64,000 bases of DNA from Gracilaria vermiculophylla (GCA_019155205.2 JAHNZQ020000016.1:896008-960007); one strand, 5' to 3'; shown: positions 23,405 through 33,995, numbered from the stretch's first letter. Translations and numbers: made by a program. Notes: generated by a model not told the origin, from the sequence alone.

Positions 23405-23896
23405 TCACAAGCGATTTTTCTCTTCCTCTGTGCGGAAAAATGCCTTTTGTTCATTAGATGGCTCCTCCACTTCGATACCGCAGGTTTTCGCAGTGGTCAT
23501 GATCGATTTACATAACGCCTCTAAAGACAGGTGTGAAAGATGTATGTCTTTCTGTTTCAACTTGGCAATCTCATAAACATGTTTCAGGTTCACAGAACCA
23601 ATGACTTCGTTCCCCGGACTTGCAGCCCCCTTTTCGACACCAGCAGCTTTTTTCAAAAGATATGAAACAGGGGGAGAACGGATCTTAAATGAAGCAGACC
23701 TATCAGTGTATGCAACAACCTTTGTGGTCAGGGGAGTTCCGTCAACATAGTGAGCGGTAGCAGCATTGAAGTCCTTACAAAATTGCATGATGTTGACCCC
23801 CATCTGTCCTAAGCGCGGACCGACTGGCGGTGCCGGTGCTGCCTTTCCAGCTGGGAGCGTGAACTTCAACACCTGTTTCACTACTCTTCGCGCCAT
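23405..23896 (-). CDS. MRPL11: Mitochondrial ribosomal protein uL11 (L11)
   Basis: A 163-residue bacterial-type L11. The start at 23896 (MARRVVKQVLKF) matches the usual N-terminus, while the longer open frame upstream adds nothing conserved. FTLPAGKAAPAPPVGPRLGQ (residues 12-31) and VNIMQFCKDFNA are the N-terminal domain. The rRNA-binding C-terminal domain includes PPVSYLLKKAAGVEKG and AKTCGIEVEE. LKHVYEIAKLKQKD is as in plant and protist mitochondrial L11 rather than plastid L11, which normally has KIPAGKAT and a transit peptide. It binds the GTPase-associated region of large-subunit rRNA. There is no cleavable presequence, as in plant mitochondrial L11. It is convergent with the decarboxylase 69 bp away. 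Confidence 0.92.
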   Translation of the reverse strand: MARRVVKQVLKFTLPAGKAAPAPPVGPRLGQMGVNIMQFCKDFNAATAHYVDGTPLTTKVVAYTDRSASFKIRSPPVSYLLKKAAGVEKGAASPGNEVIGSVNLKHVYEIAKLKQKDIHLSHLSLEALCKSIMTTAKTCGIEVEEPSNEQKAFFRTEEEKNRL

Positions 23897-24646
23897 GATA
23901 AGACTTGTACCGAAAGCATGGGCAGGATGAACCACGTTGATCCACACCACGAGGCGCAGCACATAGGTCGTGGCGTTTAGCACATCATTCGCGCTGGAGT
24001 TTTCGCCCCTTCATATGTGAAAGTGAATAGGGAAGCCTAAGTTGTTGTCGCTGAAGGGAAGCGAACCCCACCTCCAAAGAACTGTAGTATCCTTTCTCTG
24101 AGGGCCAAAGGGGCAAGCGAGGATTCACGGGACCTGCGTGCAGTAAGTGTGTACGAAGGGTTCACTCTTGTAAACTACCTCATTTACCGATTCCCGATAG
24201 GCTTCAACACTCCAGTTAGATCTCATCTGCACCATGGAACGCAGGTGATTCAGGACTACGAACAGAACAATTGCGTGATATAGCTGTCTCCATTCCTTCG
24301 CTATACAAATCGCTACAAAATTTATTTCCGACTAGACCTGGCAAAACGCCTCGCAACCTCGCACGAACGGTGCGAGTATATGATGTTAAAACCTGTGAAG
24401 CTAGTGTGTCTTGCTTCGCATTCCTCAGTTCCTTGGAACTGAGTGGTCCATAACAGTTCTGACTGAGGTAGAGAGCAGCTGCTACATCTCAAACACGTTT
24501 CACGCCCTTTATAGCGAACCGGGACCGTAACTCAGTGCCTAGAACCCTTCTGTGCGCTCAGAATAACCTGGTTAATCATTCTAAGGTAAGAGACACACAG
24601 TTCCGAATTAGGCTACAAAGGAATTTCCCATCAAAGTCATAGATGC
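23897..24646. other. Spacer between uL11 and SurE genes
   Basis: About 750 bp between two same-strand genes. It must hold the uL11 promoter and the SurE 3' flank. No further gene, RNA or repeat is seen. Confidence 0.5.
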
Positions 24647-25885
24647 TCACACATTGTTGACTGTTATATCCTTCTGGAGCATTACTGAGTTCTTCGGCAC
24701 CCAAGCCACCCCACTTCGAGCGACGTCATTCAGAAGCTGTTCTGGTAAGGCAAGCGGATGTGGACTAGGCCAAGTACCAACAGCAGTAACTGAAACACAT
24801 CCGCGCCGAATGGCGTCCAAGTCCGAACCTTTGGAATGCATACCATCTGCTCTGGCACTCCATGATTTGATGCTAAGAGATTGCTCTGCATGGTTATCTT
24901 TTCCGCTGGGAACGTATTCAATATTAATCACATCCCGATACAGCAATGAGTCTAATCGGGTCACTTCATAATCCCCATTCCATGCTTTAGGAACATTCAT
25001 GTTCAGCACGATATCTCCCCTCGCCAATGCATCTCGCGCACGTTCGCTTATGCTTCGAGCTTCATCTCGTGCTATCGCCCTGGAGGACAAAGACAGCTCC
25101 GGATCGAGTCTGCCCATGTCCGGAGGAAATATTGGCAGAGTTTTTAACAAAACTTCGGTCATTTCCACTGTCGCAGTAATCGCTCGATCAATCGATTTGC
25201 ATGTAGCGGGGTCACTGGAATTTCGCTCGTGTATGTCAATAGAAGATGCAACGGCAGGAATCCCGTACATAGCAGCCTGACGTGCCGCACCAAATGTTCC
25301 AGAATAGAGCACATCACTGCCCATATTTTGACCATAATTCACCCCGGATAGTGTGAGGCATGGATAGACTCCCAACTTAGCGAGTAAGCCTGTATGTGGC
25401 TCAATGGCAGTTATTATGCAATCAGCAGGGGTTCCTTTATCGATTGAAAACACTTTGAGTGTTCCTGCAGTTGTGCCGTTTTGCTGAGCTTTACCGAAAT
25501 CCATTTCATAGTTCAGGTGACGTCGAAGTGTTAAAAAACTTCCAAGTGAGATGCGCTGACTGCATGCCGAATTGTTCTGCGCAGGAGCCACAATAACAAC
25601 ATTATGACCTCGAGAAACAAGGTTCCGAGCGAGAGGGAGAATTAGAGAATCTTCTGGACGGATTCCATCGTCGTTGGTGAGCAAGATTGCCCTTTTACAA
25701 CCGTACCTACTTTCCGGGGCAACAGACATTGATACGATGAATTTATTAGTGAGCAATCGAGGAGAATGTCGTCCAGAACACTCACGATTGTGCTTTGGAA
25801 CCCAGCTTGAACGATCGCAATTTATGCCAAAGAAACGAGCGGTTGAAGGTGTAAGAAACGCTGCGTTGTCAGTGACCACAGTCAT
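24647..25885 (-). CDS. SURE: SurE-family 5'/3'-nucleotidase (survival protein E)
   Basis: A 412-residue protein from the first ATG (25885); the frame before it opens at TTG. The SurE fold begins at AILLTNDDGIRPEDS (about residue 66), with the metal-binding DD pair near 72-73 and the SACSQRIS nucleotide loop near 106-113. It continues through TPADCIITAIE, LSGVNYGQNMGSDVLYSGT and AARQAAMYGIPAVASS. The enzyme dephosphorylates nucleoside monophosphates and other phosphates. The ~60-residue N-terminal extension, with hydroxylated and basic residues, could be an organelle-targeting sequence; plant SurE-like proteins also have extensions. A ~130-residue C-terminal part resembles the SurE dimerisation tail (NVPKAWNGDYEVTRLD). 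It lies divergent from SEC11. Confidence 0.9.
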   Translation of the reverse strand: MTVVTDNAAFLTPSTARFFGINCDRSSWVPKHNRECSGRHSPRLLTNKFIVSMSVAPESRYGCKRAILLTNDDGIRPEDSLILPLARNLVSRGHNVVIVAPAQNNSACSQRISLGSFLTLRRHLNYEMDFGKAQQNGTTAGTLKVFSIDKGTPADCIITAIEPHTGLLAKLGVYPCLTLSGVNYGQNMGSDVLYSGTFGAARQAAMYGIPAVASSIDIHERNSSDPATCKSIDRAITATVEMTEVLLKTLPIFPPDMGRLDPELSLSSRAIARDEARSISERARDALARGDIVLNMNVPKAWNGDYEVTRLDSLLYRDVINIEYVPSGKDNHAEQSLSIKSWSARADGMHSKGSDLDAIRRGCVSVTAVGTWPSPHPLALPEQLLNDVARSGVAWVPKNSVMLQKDITVNNV

Positions 25886-26716
25886 GCAGTACCAGAGTAT
25901 CAAGCAAAGGAAGCAGAAACAGTTTTGTCAATCCCTTGTCTAACGCAAACGGGAACTACTACGAGGCACGTAGGTCGTAACATTATGATCTCTAGACAGG
26001 TTCGGGTTTTAGAACCAACATAACGTAGACCTGATCCAAATGGCAACATTATTTTATGTTGCCGTGGTTTCAATACTTCGTTGCGAGTCGGATTTAGTAA
26101 AAGGCTGATGATGGCTTATTGGTCCACTGCGGGGATACATGCCGTGCCCTTCACTATAGAATGATTGGCTGGGACGGTCTGTTACGGGAATACTGGACGA
26201 AGTCTAATGATTCTGAATTAAAAGTGGGGTCAGATTTCGACTGTGATGGATGCACCCTGGCGTGTTACGGCACTAAAGAGCGTCGAAGATCACTTAACCA
26301 CGTGTTCACGTGTACACATGACTTCTATTGCTCATTTAATTTAAATACCCATTCAATCCAAATGTGTACTGTGAACACAACAACACCGTCGTACACGTAG
26401 AGCTTTGAACTCACACAGACCAAGGTTTCCCCTCGGAAGCAACAACTGCGCAAGTTTTAATTTGGAGCGACGTCGGCGCGGTTGGGTCACTGGAGCGCTT
26501 GATCAACGGAGAAAGTCAAACCTCATCTATTCACTGCTGTGCTGATTAAACCCTTAAGCTGGCATACTATCGGCAAGGATAGCTTCTTGCTCGTCTGACG
26601 CTGGGACTGTTTACGAATCGAGCCGCCCCCTGTTCAATAGCTGGTGAGAGCAACACTACACCATTCTTGATCTGAGATAAGATTTAATACCTTTCCTCTG
26701 GTCTTTTGTCTTTGAA
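25886..26716. promoter_or_regulatory. Divergent intergenic region between SurE and SEC11
   Basis: About 830 bp containing promoters for both flanking genes. The open frame at 26119-26400 is cysteine-scattered and unrecognisable. No clear core promoter element is visible. Confidence 0.4.
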
Positions 26717-27373
26717 ATGATGGAAATGTTTCAAACGTTTCTCTTTTACTGGCGGAGATTCAAAGATCTGAAAAAGCGGCAGGTAAGGACTAATATTTTT
26801 GCCTCGATCTTGTTTAAACATTGTTACGAGTCTGGGCGGCCTCTGACATTGAGCATATGAATCTGCAATAACATTCTGCAGATGGCTTTACAAGTTGTGA
26901 ACTTGGGGATGCTTCTTTCCGCCGCGTTGATCATGTACAAGACTTTTATGCTCGTATCAAATTCCGAAAGTCCTATTGTCGTTGTTCTTAGCGGTAGTAT
27001 GGAACCCGGTGTTCATCGGGGCGATTTACTGCTTCTCACTAATTACGACAAAACTGATAGACTTGTATCTGGTGATATTGTGGTATATAAGCTACCGGAA
27101 AGACCCGTGCCCATCGTACATCGCATAATCAAGATTCATGAAACAAACGATCGGCGGATTGATGTTCTATCAAAAGGTGACAATAACATCCCCGATGATC
27201 GCGATCTTTACGGACCGTATCGCAAGTGGCTCACTCGTCCCATGATTGCGGGGCGGGCATTCGCTTTCTTGCCGTACGCTGGAATGCTTACAATCATCAT
27301 GAACGACTATCCACAAGTGAAGTACGTGTTGCTGGCCAGCCTCTCTTTGTTTGCTTTGGTGGGCGCTGATTAA
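26717..27373 (+). CDS. SEC11: Signal peptidase complex catalytic subunit SEC11
   Basis: Two exons: 26717-26782 and 26882-27373, with a 99-bp GT-AG intron (26783-26881). The small first exon encodes MMEMFQTFLFYWRRFKDLKKRQ, and joining gives KKRQMALQVVNLGM, as expected for the SEC11 N-terminus. The 185-residue product is close to the ~180 of human SEC11A. A single N-terminal membrane segment (about 28-46) precedes the catalytic serine S61 in VVVLSGSMEPGV. The catalytic histidine is H102 in PIVHRII, and the acidic residues are in KGDNNIPDDRDLYGP. It cleaves signal peptides in the endoplasmic reticulum membrane. A second hydrophobic stretch ends the protein. All key residues are intact. It is convergent with the SufE-BolA gene 140 bp away. 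Confidence 0.95.
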
Positions 27374-27513
27374 GTAGTGCGATCGTACAAACATATATGT
27401 GATACAGAACTTCTTCACATCATTTTCGGGAAAGCCTGTCAATCAGGAAACCGGCACGAGCAAGACATATAATGTTTCCCTAGCGTTCGAATGGATTGCA
27501 AGCTTGTAGTATG

Positions 27514-28461
27514 CTACTGAGTTACTTCCGCTCCAGATTCTTTCGGGGTCTTGGCGTTGATTTGAATCGCGTGAATGTGCCCTGCGCTCATCTCATCAGC
27601 TAACAAAGTGTAAATCACCTGATGCCTCTTCACTGGGCTCAAAGAGTTGAATACGTCTGAAACAATGTACACGGCAAAATGTGACTCTCCATTTAATCCC
27701 TTTGAGCCTGCATGCCCTTTGTGTTGAGCAGAATCATCGCGCACGTGTAGTTCCACGGGCTTTAGTACTTGCAACTTTTTCATGATCGCGGAGTAGATCG
27801 GACGACTTGGGTCATGAGGAATCCCGTTTCCCGGTGCAGCTAATTCTGGCGAACTATTTTCATAGGAATCCTCACTTTGTGATGCCAATGCCGCAACATC
27901 GCTTTTTATTTTTGCCAACATGTTAACAAAGCCATTGTTTCTGCTTGGAGTAAGTGATACCGCTAAACCAGAAGCGGAGATAAAATTGGGACTGACAGCT
28001 TGCACTTCGCTTGGGTTGGTGCCATCAAGACCATTGATGAGTAGAGAAAGAAGACCTTTGGTAAGCTGCGAATCGGAGTCACCTTGAAGCCGAACCAGCC
28101 CTTTTTCGTCGATAGAAACCTTAACATGGACGACGCTGGTACAACCATGGACTCTGTTCTCGTCGATTTTGAAGGATGGGTCCATAGGTGGCAGCTTTTT
28201 GGCGAAAAAGAGCAGTTGCTGGTATCGCAGTTTCGGATCGGGGACCATCGCAAAAGAATCCACATACTTCTGAAGTGAAGGCGGGAGATCTAGGGATTCG
28301 CTTTGTACAACCATTCTGACTGGAGCTGCAGTAATTCTCCCACCCCTCAGCCGTGGTCGGCTGATGCAGGTGGAAGACCTCAGTGACTTTCGCGTTAAAA
28401 ACGCCGCTGCTTGGGTTGTTACAAAGGCTTGAGAAAGAGGGCTTATATTGGTATCATTCAT
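27514..28461 (-). CDS. SUFE1: Plastid SufE-BolA fusion (cysteine desulfurase activator)
   Basis: A 315-residue protein with two domains. Residues ~1-55 are Ser/Thr/Arg-rich with few acids (LTRKSLRSSTCISRPRLRGG), as in plastid transit peptides. The SufE domain spans about 60-190, with the sulfur-accepting cysteine C107 in NRVHGCTSVVHV and the QGDSDSQLTKGLLSLLI segment. The BolA domain spans about 220-305 (YSAIMKKLQVLKPVELHVRD, then FNSLSPVKRHQVIYTLLADE). SufE takes the persulfide sulfur from SufS and stimulates it for Fe-S assembly; BolA partners monothiol glutaredoxins. The fusion is the plant and algal SUFE1 architecture, so this gene is the best sign of a plastid-bearing host. Plastid targeting is inferred. 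Confidence 0.92.
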   Translation of the reverse strand: MNDTNISPLSQAFVTTQAAAFLTRKSLRSSTCISRPRLRGGRITAAPVRMVVQSESLDLPPSLQKYVDSFAMVPDPKLRYQQLLFFAKKLPPMDPSFKIDENRVHGCTSVVHVKVSIDEKGLVRLQGDSDSQLTKGLLSLLINGLDGTNPSEVQAVSPNFISASGLAVSLTPSRNNGFVNMLAKIKSDVAALASQSEDSYENSSPELAAPGNGIPHDPSRPIYSAIMKKLQVLKPVELHVRDDSAQHKGHAGSKGLNGESHFAVYIVSDVFNSLSPVKRHQVIYTLLADEMSAGHIHAIQINAKTPKESGAEVTQ

Positions 28462-29273
28462 TATTCAGTTCTGCTTCCGCAACTCCGCAACAGACTTTGA
28501 CAACTGAAGCGCTGAAGTCAAATTGGTAGGTCTTCAGTCTCAGTTCAAGGTGTTCTTAATTACAGGTGGGTTGGAGATCTACAGTTCGCAGTGAAGCAAG
28601 CGAGGTGTCACAACGTACGGAACACAGCACTCTTACATGGCATGGAAACGAAAACGTCCGTAAGACGCCATTCGGTGAGGACCGTATGTGTGTGGCACTC
28701 CCGGAATTACGCTCTACGTTCAATGGAAGGACCGGTTTCGACCGCATACAAATTATTCATATTTTGTATTTCGTGATTTCTATGAAAGGGTGTATTCGAG
28801 AAATATGAATATGAACCGGAATGTCGGGTATTTGCAAAAAATGTTGAGCAACGAGATTCTGCGTAAAGCTGTCATCGACTATATCGTTCATTACATTCTT
28901 CAAGATTACCAACTTCAAAGCGAAGAAGTGTAATACACGTCCCTGGTTTGTCATCTTTCATCTCCGAACCCATAGCTATAGTGAACGCATGAATCGTGTT
29001 CAACATAGGTGCAAGCCATCTATGTTAGTATTCTTGATCTAATATCGAAACTTTTAATGTGTGGATTAAACCGGAATTAGTACACCCTGAGATAGAACTC
29101 TGCTGATTTGCTTCGAAAAAACTTCCGAGGCTGAGATTTAGACTTGCATATCAAGAGCGTGACCGCATACGACTCCCGATGGAAAGAAAGGAATGCCTTC
29201 AAACCTTCAGGGCTATCAGAACTAAATCGTGGAGGGCTTAAGAATATGGTGCTCCCTCAACTTTGCGCAACAC
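28462..29273. other. Spacer with a possible 42-codon small ORF
   Basis: About 810 bp between SufE-BolA and the peroxidase gene. Only a small plus-strand ORF at 28805-28933 (listed separately) deserves mention; the other frames are noise. Confidence 0.4.
28805..28933 (+). CDS. Possible small helical ORF, 42 residues
   Basis: The frame starts MNMNRNVGYLQKMLSNEI and continues with alternating hydrophobic and charged residues to a stop at 28933, compatible with an amphipathic helix. The same frame is open leftward to about 28688 without an ATG, so it might instead be the last exon of an unseen gene. There is no family match. A chance frame is quite possible. Confidence 0.15.
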   Translation: MNMNRNVGYLQKMLSNEILRKAVIDYIVHYILQDYQLQSEEV

Positions 29274-31376
29274 TTAGGCTGTTTTCATAACACTTGAAGG
29301 GCTGGGCATGTGTTGGCTTCTAATCTTCGTGTTCGCAAGGATGATGTCTTTGAGTCGAATTTGATGGTTTTCGATTTTCCTCACAACGGGAAGTTTTCGC
29401 ATAAACGCTCCCCATCGCAGATTCTCATAATAAAATCTGTCACCATCGCGGAGCCTTTCAAATTGAGAGGACATAACTTTGTGAAAGAGCGGTCCGACGA
29501 GTGATCCTGGTCGAGGCTTTTCTGCCAGTCCTCCAATAAAGACATCTATCCGAGAGGGTGAGCCGTATAAATGAAGAATTTTGGTTCTCAAGGCCGCCGG
29601 AATGTCGCCGAGACCCCGGCCACTAGTTTTCAACCCGTACTCCTTCCGAGCAGCAGCGTATGATGGCAATCTGTGATCACGCCCTCTCTGAATATTCAAC
29701 GCCGGCAAGTCCAGAACACCTCTTTGCTGTGGGTTGAAGAGAAAATCCCGAATTGAATCTGCATGCTCCAGATCGACGGCCATAGCTGGTTGGTCCATGG
29801 CTCCAAGTAACCAGCTTTCAATATCAAACTCTGCAAACTTTCGAGGGTTGAAGAACAAATCCTGGACACGATGTATCGTCGTTTTGTTCTTTAAGTCACG
29901 CGTTTGAATTTTGTCGCGAATGGTGGTATGACCCCAACGAAATGCTGCAGTGGAGAACAGAATATCGATTGATGCATCAACGAATGGGTTGTATCCTTGG
30001 TACGGTTTCAATGCATTTGGTCCGAGAATCGTGGGGAGGTATTCGTGATAAACAATGTTCTGCAGTTCTGCAATAACTATTCGCCGGGCTTGTTGATACA
30101 ACCACTCATCCCTTTGCCTCACTTTTCCGTACTTTCGTAGAGTGTGAATCAACTCGTCGCAAATTCTATTGTGCTCTCTTGCGAATAGAGTATGCATCGA
30201 CGCTAAGACAGTATTTTCATTAGCTCTGACGTCTCCTGCCGCAAGGAGCTCTGTGTTTTTGTGCTGGTTGGCATTCTCCACGATGTAAGGCAGAAAGGCC
30301 TTGGAGTTTCTCGGCAAATATTCCTTTCCATCTCTAACATCCATCCGAAGCTTTCCGTCCTTAAAAGCTCTTAGTGCCAGGGCTCGATCGTTGTCAGAAC
30401 CATAGATACCGCTTCCGTCGATGAAGGATGTAATCCTGTTGAATTGTCTTTGCTCCCCACCATTCGGTTGATATTTTCGGTTGCAGCATTCATTTGGCTT
30501 CAGTGGAATGGGGTCTGAACGCAAAAAGTGCATTGTTCCTCGTCCAGAATCATTTGCCGGGGTGACAAAGCTTGCATCCAAAAATGTTGTTTCCCCAGAA
30601 GGAGTAAGGACAAAATCGTGATCAATGAACTGTCCAAACACGACTAACATGAAGTTAATCTTCTTCGGAGCAAGTTTGTTTGATATTCTCTTGCAAAGAG
30701 TGTTGCTAATATGTCTAGGATTGGGAAGATCATCAGAAAGTTTCGGGCCTGGGACCCTCCATTGATGCAGCTGGAGAGCATTTGTTATTCCAGAAGCTAG
30801 CCGATAAGGATTATTGCAAACTCCAGTGATCGTAGCTATCGTGCGACTACAACGTCTTGGGCCAAATACAACCTGTGCATTTTCCAACATCGTCTGGACC
30901 AATGCAGTTGCATAAATATTTCTAGCTCGCTTCAACTTTGGGCTTCGAATCCTTTTTCCTACGAAAGTAATGGTCAGATACCTTCTTCTGTAACGGGATT
31001 GCGTCTGAACGATAAATTTGCTGCCGTCCATGGGCACAGGAAATGTGTCAATGTCATGAGATAATATTTCCAACTCAAAGTAATCGGTTCGGTAGTGTCT
31101 TCGAACAAGACTAATTCTGGCCTTGTGGGATCTGCCTCTCGTGATCTCGGCTTTGTTGCTGCCAATGACCTTGTACTGGCTGATGTAATTTCCAAACACA
31201 AGTGGTATCCCCTGAGGAAAACGCATGTAGGCACGGGGGAGGTTCCCATGTGAAATACGTTTGCGATAAGAAAAGGAGTTCACAAGAAATCCAGGAGTGA
31301 CGATTGCCCCACTCGACCTGGAAACGGTCATAGTGAGTGCCATCATTATCAGGAAGAAGTTCCGCTTCTTTTCCAT
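29274..31376 (-). CDS. Secreted animal-type (peroxidase-cyclooxygenase superfamily) heme peroxidase
   Basis: The chosen start at 31376 (MEKKRNFFLIMMALTMTVSR) gives a hydrophobic signal-like N-terminus and 700 residues; the frame can extend 20 codons further upstream. The heme peroxidase domain covers about 200-670. The distal histidine is H253 in VVFGQFIDHDFVLTP. MHTLFAREHNRICDEL is the conserved REHNR helix (about 395). The proximal heme ligand is H483 in FRWGHTTIRDKI. LNIQRGRDHRLPSYAAARKE is the family signature near 560. Such enzymes oxidise halides or phenolics or oxygenate fatty acids; peroxinectin-like members are extracellular, and red-algal cyclooxygenases belong to the same superfamily. 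No EGF, collagen-like or NADPH-oxidase part is present. The substrate is not deducible. Confidence 0.9.
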   Translation of the reverse strand: MEKKRNFFLIMMALTMTVSRSSGAIVTPGFLVNSFSYRKRISHGNLPRAYMRFPQGIPLVFGNYISQYKVIGSNKAEITRGRSHKARISLVRRHYRTDYFELEILSHDIDTFPVPMDGSKFIVQTQSRYRRRYLTITFVGKRIRSPKLKRARNIYATALVQTMLENAQVVFGPRRCSRTIATITGVCNNPYRLASGITNALQLHQWRVPGPKLSDDLPNPRHISNTLCKRISNKLAPKKINFMLVVFGQFIDHDFVLTPSGETTFLDASFVTPANDSGRGTMHFLRSDPIPLKPNECCNRKYQPNGGEQRQFNRITSFIDGSGIYGSDNDRALALRAFKDGKLRMDVRDGKEYLPRNSKAFLPYIVENANQHKNTELLAAGDVRANENTVLASMHTLFAREHNRICDELIHTLRKYGKVRQRDEWLYQQARRIVIAELQNIVYHEYLPTILGPNALKPYQGYNPFVDASIDILFSTAAFRWGHTTIRDKIQTRDLKNKTTIHRVQDLFFNPRKFAEFDIESWLLGAMDQPAMAVDLEHADSIRDFLFNPQQRGVLDLPALNIQRGRDHRLPSYAAARKEYGLKTSGRGLGDIPAALRTKILHLYGSPSRIDVFIGGLAEKPRPGSLVGPLFHKVMSSQFERLRDGDRFYYENLRWGAFMRKLPVVRKIENHQIRLKDIILANTKIRSQHMPSPSSVMKTA

Positions 31377-32201
31377 ATTTAGAACTATACAAGATGGGGA
31401 GTTTGCTACTGAATGATGAGTGTATCGTCTTTTCACACACCTGCAGTTGACTACGATTTGTTCAGGTTCATGTGAACAGGATCATTATGTAGAACACTGT
31501 GGAATACACGCACCAAGTTTTTCGGGTTGCATTTGTGATTCAGGTTAATGCGCTGGTGCAAAAGAACTGAAATGTAAGCAAGCCAACTTGCCCATGCGAT
31601 TGCATCGTGAAGAGTCTGAGTTGCATTTGACCGACGTGAAGTTGCGTGAAAATCTTCATTTTATAAAGAAAAACACATTGGTGGAGAGTTGGACGAGCCA
31701 ATGCTCGTATGCATCGTGAACGTGGCCATTCAAAATGCACTTGTGAAACACAGCTCATAGAGTAATGTCTACGAGTGCAGAAAAGCCCAGAATCATAAAT
31801 TGATATAGCGCTGTGGCCGTGTCCAATAGCCCAAATGAATGCAGTGCAAAGTTGTACGTAATTGTGGTCATTGTACGCAACTTCGTATTTGCAGAGATGT
31901 CTCATTTTCATCGTTCTTTGTCTCATGTTTTTCAGTTGATGAAGAAAGAACAGGGCAGATATGTGTTTCGTACCACAGGTCTTGGACAAACAACGAGAAG
32001 CCCATGGTGTGCTGACCAAACCCAAATTTCGGCTATTTTCACGAACATCAACAAGGCAAGACCAAGGCAGCTACGACATGATCTCAACACGACCTGAAGG
32101 CGCGAAATGCCGCCGCTCCGGTGGCAACGGTCATGTAGTCAGGATATCGGACACGGAATGGTTTAACCGTATGCTCGACGAAAAACTGTTTCTCAAAGCC
32201 G
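31377..32201. other. Spacer between peroxidase and glycosyltransferase genes
   Basis: About 820 bp between two same-strand genes. Short frames at 31540-32227 have no recognisable content. I see no RNA gene or repeat. Confidence 0.4.
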
Positions 32202-33242
32202 TCAGCAGTAACTGCCGCACGTTCTGATTGAGGCCTCGTCGGCTTCTATGGGTTGCCGAAGACAAACAGGCTCATGGTCGCTGCCAGAGGCAAACCACAT
32301 ACCCTTGACAATGAGCCTTGCTTTCTTCTTTTTCGCCTTGATGAAGTTATTGTGTAATACAACGAAGTCACCGAGGTCGCACATGCGTCGCAGTTGTTGG
32401 CGGGAGTAGTGAAACACATTTGTGCCGGCGTAGAGCTGTGCTCCTGAAGGGAAACTTGAGGCAGGGAGAAGACGGATGTCGGCGCCTCGGCTTTGACAGC
32501 GATACGGGACCTCTCCATATGACTCGAGAATCTTGCGCCCTCCGTACAGTGGGTCGCAAAAGACTTTGTTGACAACATCTTGGTCATGGTGGCCAATGTG
32601 TATGTTTTGCATAAGTGCACGAAAGAGGGCCAGCGTGCGCTCGTTGGAGCGCACCAAGTAGAAGCCAGAATTGAGTGTGCGATAGTTAGCTTCTGGTTGG
32701 ATGAGCACATCGGCATTTGTGTACTGCGGCCAACGCGAGAGAACATGTTGTAGGTAATGTGCGGGGTCCGAACACCAGAAAATGTCCGCGTCAGACAACA
32801 AGACGTCAAGGCCGGAGAGAAGGGCGGAGAGAACGGCCTTGAGTTTGTTCTTGGTGATTTGGTTGAAGGAACGAGGACCATCGCGACTGAATTGTCCGGG
32901 ATTGGCTTCGTCGCCCGTTTCGTGAGAGATGAGAACCGATGACCAGCCCAGGTGGTGTGACAGATTGTGCGTGCGTACGTCGAGCGAGTATACAACGGGG
33001 GCGTAGGAGAGATTGAGAAAGTCAAGATTGCACTTGAAGTTGTGCAAAAAGCGGCGATACATCCAGTTGGAGGTGGTGACGACAGCCAACGAGGAGTCGG
33101 CCAGCACGGGAGGGGGGCGGCGAGTGGCGCGTTGGCGCAACACGAGGGCGAACGCAAGCAGAATGAGCAGCAGGGGGACGGCGGGGGACAGCGACACTCG
33201 ACGCGAGCGGGCGGTGCGCTTGGAGCGCGCTCGGGGAGTCAT
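32202..33242 (-). CDS. GT77-like nucleotide-diphospho-sugar glycosyltransferase, type II membrane protein
   Basis: The chosen ATG at 33242 gives 346 residues with a short basic cytosolic tail, one membrane anchor (about 21-36, AVPLLLILLAFALVL) and a luminal catalytic domain, the usual Golgi glycosyltransferase layout. The frame upstream is only GC-rich composition. SLAVVTTSNWMYRRFLHNF opens the domain. The metal/nucleotide-sugar DxD is D151-A-D153 in VLLSDADIFWCSDP. RTLNSGFYLVRSNERT and HHDQDVVNKVFCD are typical of the DUF271/GT77 fold that includes plant arabinosyl- and galactosyltransferases. It probably builds cell-wall or glycoprotein glycans; donor and acceptor are unknown. It is divergent from BUB3 across a CpG-rich promoter. 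Confidence 0.85.
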   Translation of the reverse strand: MTPRARSKRTARSRRVSLSPAVPLLLILLAFALVLRQRATRRPPPVLADSSLAVVTTSNWMYRRFLHNFKCNLDFLNLSYAPVVYSLDVRTHNLSHHLGWSSVLISHETGDEANPGQFSRDGPRSFNQITKNKLKAVLSALLSGLDVLLSDADIFWCSDPAHYLQHVLSRWPQYTNADVLIQPEANYRTLNSGFYLVRSNERTLALFRALMQNIHIGHHDQDVVNKVFCDPLYGGRKILESYGEVPYRCQSRGADIRLLPASSFPSGAQLYAGTNVFHYSRQQLRRMCDLGDFVVLHNNFIKAKKKKARLIVKGMWFASGSDHEPVCLRQPIEADEASIRTCGSYC

Positions 33243-33995
33243 GAGGGAGAGGGGGCGGAGCGGCGGCGGGGCGGCGATGACGGTGGCGGCGGGGACGCAT
33301 GGCGGGCGACGGCGGTGATGGGCGGGGGGAGAGGGGGGAAGGGAGCGCACGCGACCGCAGAGCTGCGAAGCGAAGGGCAGGGCGAAGGCCGGCCCGGGGG
33401 CGACGCGTGCTTGGCTCCGCAGCTGGCGCCTGCAGCGTGGCACGCGCACGGCGAGCCGCAGCGTGCGGTGCGGCGCAGCGCGGCGCGGCGCGGCGCGGGG
33501 CGCGCACTCTCGCGCAGGGGGCGTTTTATTCGGCGCGCGGCGGCTCTCACCAAAAGAGTGCACGCGTGCGCCTCGCGGCTACCGAGCGCACGCGCGGCTA
33601 CCGCGCGGCCCAGCATGGCGTGACGCAGCGCGTGGCGCCAGCCGCGACCGGCGCGTGCATCTCGCGCGAGCGCGTTCGGCAGTTTGGTTGGGCATGTCGC
33701 GCCGGCGGCCGTGCCGCCGCCCGTGCGTCGCCGCGCCTTCATCGCGAGCCGTTCCCTCCGCGCTTTTCTTACCCCCGTCCACCTCGTACTCTCCTACTTA
33801 CTCAGCGTCGTGCTCGTCGCTGCCCGCCGAAGACATGCCACACCAATTCGTTTCCCTTCTTTCTCAAAGTGCTGCACGCGTACGCTTCTTCTCCCTTCTT
33901 CATTCCCTCCCCCCCTCTCTTCCTACCCCTTCCTCATCCTCCCCGCCCCCCCACTTAAATCGCGACCCTGGCAACCCCCCCCCCTCCACCCACCC
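33243..33995. promoter_or_regulatory. CpG-rich divergent promoter region (glycosyltransferase / BUB3)
   Basis: This 753-bp spacer between divergent start codons is strongly GC- and CpG-rich at 33243-33720, then pyrimidine-rich on the plus strand to the BUB3 ATG. Long open frames here on both strands are Arg/Ala/Pro composition artefacts. Confidence 0.5.
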
